From Defluviitaleaceae bacterium (GTDB lineage: Bacteria > Bacillota > Clostridia > Lachnospirales > WQUN01): 64,000 bases of DNA. The stretch spans positions 124,001 through 188,000 of the forward strand of contig WQZS01000002.1 in the NCBI GenBank assembly GCA_009780585.1, written 5' to 3'. Position numbers and translations under genes: made by a program. Position 1 is the stretch's first letter; the number at the start of each line of letters is the position of its first letter. This document shows positions 62,201 through 64,000 of the stretch, in pieces. A model generated the notes under the pieces. The model saw nothing but the letters and a program-made list of their open reading frames with translations. It had not been told where the DNA came from and did not search any database.

Positions 62201-64000
62201 CGGTAGCCGAAGCCTTATTACCCGGTGCGTCGCCGCCGGAAGAACCCGGCGACCATATCGAAACCAACACCTCCGTACCCACCGCGCTTGCGGGTGACGT
62301 CACCATCGGTACGCCGCAGATACCGGGCCCCGGCGAAGTGGTGCCCCCCTCTCCCGATTGGGTACGGCACGAACCCCCCGGGCAAACCGACGTGCTTTTG
62401 TATTGGCAAAATATACCGTCGGAAGACCCCGCCGAAGTTACCATCGAATATGAAATCATCCGCGTATCGAATACCGTGTTTAATATAAATGACATAACCG
62501 ACCGTTCCATGGAGGAAATCATCGCCTCCCGTCCGGATGCCGTGGGTTGGCGTACCAATCAATCAAACCTCAATCCTTTTTTGCAAATCTTCCTTCCCGG
62601 GCAACCGATCGGAGAGCAAGCCCTAACCTCGGCTTCCGCCGATTATTCCTTTAATCCCCTCCATCGGGAGGAACCGCCGCCTGTTTGGGTATCATTCGCG
62701 GACAGGACGCTGCGCCCCAACAGCCTATATTTTTACTATGTAAGAACCGTACGGCGCGCACGGTTTACCGACCCCGCCGACCAATCCGTCATTATCCTGG
62801 AAAACCGTTCCCCTTGGGTAGAGGAAAGCGTCACGACCTCCGTGGTGCAACCCCCGCAAAATCTGCGTGAAGAAGACGGTAGCGACCGCCCCGGCTTCGT
62901 ACCCGAAACGCAAATGCTCGTAAGTTGGGCGCACCCCGCGATGGATCTCCTTACGATCCATCGCGACCCGAATGAAACGCTGGTGTTCGAATACCAAATC
63001 CGCGAGGACGGCGAAGCATGGGGCGATATCATACAGGTCCCGATCGCGTCGCTGACCAACCCGAACAACTTAATCGGCGGCCGGTTCCATTTGATGCTGC
63101 GCAACCTTTCGCCGGGTACCAATTACCAAATGCGCGTACGGCTTACCGACCGCGAAACGGGCGATACATCCGTATGGTCGAACATCCTCTCCTTCATTAC
63201 CGGATGGGACGACGAACGCTTCCGGTTGGAACGCGAAACCGATAACTGGCTGGAACATCTGCGCCGTTTATTAATGGAACAGGTACGGCAGCCGTTTTGG
63301 GTCGCGTCCGACACCCCCGAACTGTTACGCGCGGTATACCGCCCCGACGCGTTCCGCGCGTTGATCGACGCGCCCGGCGCGGCCATCCCCCTGTACAATA
63401 CGAACGCGCGGACGAGCGTGTATTACCTGCCTGTGTCGGGTATTTTGGAAGCCAACGATAACCGCAAGGGTTTATCATCCGCGTACGGCGACATGGAAAT
63501 CCTCTTCGCGCCGCGATTCCTAAACCAAGAGCATAACCGCGCGATTATGGACATGGCACGCAACGTCTCCTCTCGCAACGTTAATGTAAACGATTATTTC
63601 GTACGGGTCACCTTGGAGCGTCAAAGCGTCACCGGCCAATTGCACGGCAATCCGCCCTTGGGCGACGCGGTTGACGTGAGGATCGACTTGGTGGGCGTGA
63701 ATACGAATGTCCGTAATATCCGTACCTGGGACACCAACCTAACCAACCGCGCTACGCAAATCATCGATACCCGCGCGGCCGACCCGGTCATACGGCAAAA
63801 TATCTTTAACCTTGTCGAACGCGGCGACCATGATGCCGAACGCGGGGAATACTTGATGCTCGATTATTTGGCTACGGTGGAAGCCGCCGTGGCGGCGGAA
63901 ATCAGCCGCTTGGTTCTGCGGGATATCCCCGTTGTTCCGAACAACATCGGCATAATCGCAACACAGCAAATCTCTGTAACAGCGTTCGACGCACCCATTC
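59212..64000 (+). CDS. Very large secreted surface protein with Fn3-type domains, C-terminus beyond window
   Basis: At least 1,596 codons remain open to the window edge. A signal peptide (KRKVALWLAMVMVFGIIMPT, then cleavage near VTAS) is followed by an extracellular Pro-, Asn- and Thr-rich beta protein. Two fibronectin type III-like units are visible around residues 1050-1200 and 1220-1330 (PPQNLREEDG, MLVSWAHPAMD, NLSPGTNYQMRVRL). The region after about 1335 (YYLPVSGILEANDNRKG) was not recognised. GGGGGG lies eight bases before the ATG. It may be an S-layer or adhesin protein; a wall anchor would lie outside the window. Confidence 0.88.
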   Translation, partial: MKQHGLKRKVALWLAMVMVFGIIMPTAVPITVTASTPPPAVIRLLEAWPSYARPQSARLIGGFGNNPVEFEFEATNPQDILLTFPTEFEFVGEMSVLRYFMINNYGLGNKIELWVERVSDVDNVPTLNVTYNVFERTTQAGINVYTNRTTMGPFAVSALQGGAFQCPVHPNVTLRFMWDTPASLGIPSPFLFFIEGGLALGQVYDFVLERYDSAGGTAYRNNAGGFHQRLANDRGPSAPSYEDDQSDKLMVFPGFRTTDVNVFPYAEAAERAPNVQSGTPTTTPPTYLPHSLPDFNPNALITPSAFLTHPLNMTSPAPPSHVDSPARGDNGLDIRVRLPRFFDEATGRFDMPITAAAASHDLDGEFISWISLGPDSPESFRIEATFSDMVTDNTTIGHTAGAVLSLSTGTPLPRVSDVTSDAAIQLRNATLLTAANGDPVARFMVGGLLPSIVYETVTVTLDMDGESRRALAATRNFAGHYTDNGLNLFTFLDYRFSEPIGGIINAIIMPYRYHWFSVPGRAAISNPRIIGSYRFYDTTVGAGLGTTPIVVNYDGGSTEIRIPVFGSGNRSYRIDFNPGSGGHISSQTVIINPERRPTVGAPNILTITQNEFIPRRMANPLHTGMAADVNYTVRWQVGRQQDLLAMFQRQAPDTGHYEQVTLVYRLFRGLVPASDAMVPFIDIHMHITQTTPGNPASTLEVSYEVHIINSEPGTPPTNRVIPLTSPAALHPVTGGIIMAEIEVDMPVLHNTLQNAGIVPPNFETWQNLLGFPAVHHMNIKPMRQYRNVVAGDGTPITYPPFDEWPSSPFASLTLSDFDRINPPPPGNLTAVTQNNPTSPPALNVSFTVPSQGLQAYMANHYRFDPIVTFNLFVGAFEDAINAVKDTRNTGDTAFPAANTIDFISQAAPGTPLGTFTFDEDQLKALRAGTVLRIEGIPLVNPFNIAAVQQGGWSASAASLAVIASTPPQSVDIAFTILGLDENQRYFLFAETDVERLAVAEALLPGASPPEEPGDHIETNTSVPTALAGDVTIGTPQIPGPGEVVPPSPDWVRHEPPGQTDVLLYWQNIPSEDPAEVTIEYEIIRVSNTVFNINDITDRSMEEIIASRPDAVGWRTNQSNLNPFLQIFLPGQPIGEQALTSASADYSFNPLHREEPPPVWVSFADRTLRPNSLYFYYVRTVRRARFTDPADQSVIILENRSPWVEESVTTSVVQPPQNLREEDGSDRPGFVPETQMLVSWAHPAMDLLTIHRDPNETLVFEYQIREDGEAWGDIIQVPIASLTNPNNLIGGRFHLMLRNLSPGTNYQMRVRLTDRETGDTSVWSNILSFITGWDDERFRLERETDNWLEHLRRLLMEQVRQPFWVASDTPELLRAVYRPDAFRALIDAPGAAIPLYNTNARTSVYYLPVSGILEANDNRKGLSSAYGDMEILFAPRFLNQEHNRAIMDMARNVSSRNVNVNDYFVRVTLERQSVTGQLHGNPPLGDAVDVRIDLVGVNTNVRNIRTWDTNLTNRATQIIDTRAADPVIRQNIFNLVERGDHDAERGEYLMLDYLATVEAAVAAEISRLVLRDIPVVPNNIGIIATQQISVTAFDAPI

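Overview
The window looks like chromosome from a motile, spore-forming member of the Bacillota, most likely class Clostridia. It carries a complete spoIIE, a very large flagellin with a textbook sigma-D promoter, the start of fliD, mutS2, a potRABCD-type polyamine operon and Gram-positive ribosome binding sites throughout. No species can be named from the sequence alone.

Left and centre (1-36.7 kb): a flagellar glycan island lies between fliD (reading leftward off the window edge) and the flagellin gene at 34.3-36.7 kb. After a small DUF1659/DUF2922 gene pair, a rightward operon (2.2-22.2 kb) encodes a TagF-like glycerophosphotransferase fused to a propeller-like domain, TagD (CDP-glycerol synthesis), two MycE-like sugar O-methyltransferases, four radical SAM proteins, a QueG-like iron-sulfur protein, a PLP lyase, RgpF- and WbsX-type glycan enzymes, a sugar C-methyltransferase and all four dTDP-L-rhamnose genes (rfbC, A, B, D). 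Two leftward groups face it. One is a galacturonokinase-like GHMP kinase with a nucleotidyltransferase (22.1-24.2 kb). The other (24.9-34.3 kb) runs from a GT2-TPR glycosyltransferase next to flagellin, through a second TagF-like protein and a three-gene cassette matching the Campylobacter CDP-phosphoramidate pathway (Cj1418-Cj1417-Cj1416 order), to a glycosyltransferase-methyltransferase fusion. A phd/PIN toxin-antitoxin pair sits between the two groups. The simplest reading is that flagellin is decorated with methylated deoxy-sugars that carry glycerophosphate and phosphoramidate groups. The island is visibly more AT-rich than the rest of the window.

Right part (36.8-64 kb): housekeeping genes of higher GC content. 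These are a heptad-repeat coiled-coil gene, mutS2, a PadR/DUF4097 pair, a roughly 180-nt nested hairpin, potD-C-B-A with an XRE-cupin regulator, a lipoprotein, a PLDc_N membrane protein, pepD, an AraC-GGDEF fusion, a lipid-linked sugar initiation set (UDP-sugar 4,6-dehydratase, SDR, phosphoglycosyltransferase), tRNA-Gly(CCC), a HipA-like kinase with an unknown partner, ahcY, spoIIE, and a giant secreted Fn3-type surface protein that runs off the right edge.

The most interesting parts are the phosphoramidate cassette in a Gram-positive flagellar locus, and the family of radical SAM enzymes that share an N-terminal YGAG Rossmann-like module with other enzymes of the island.
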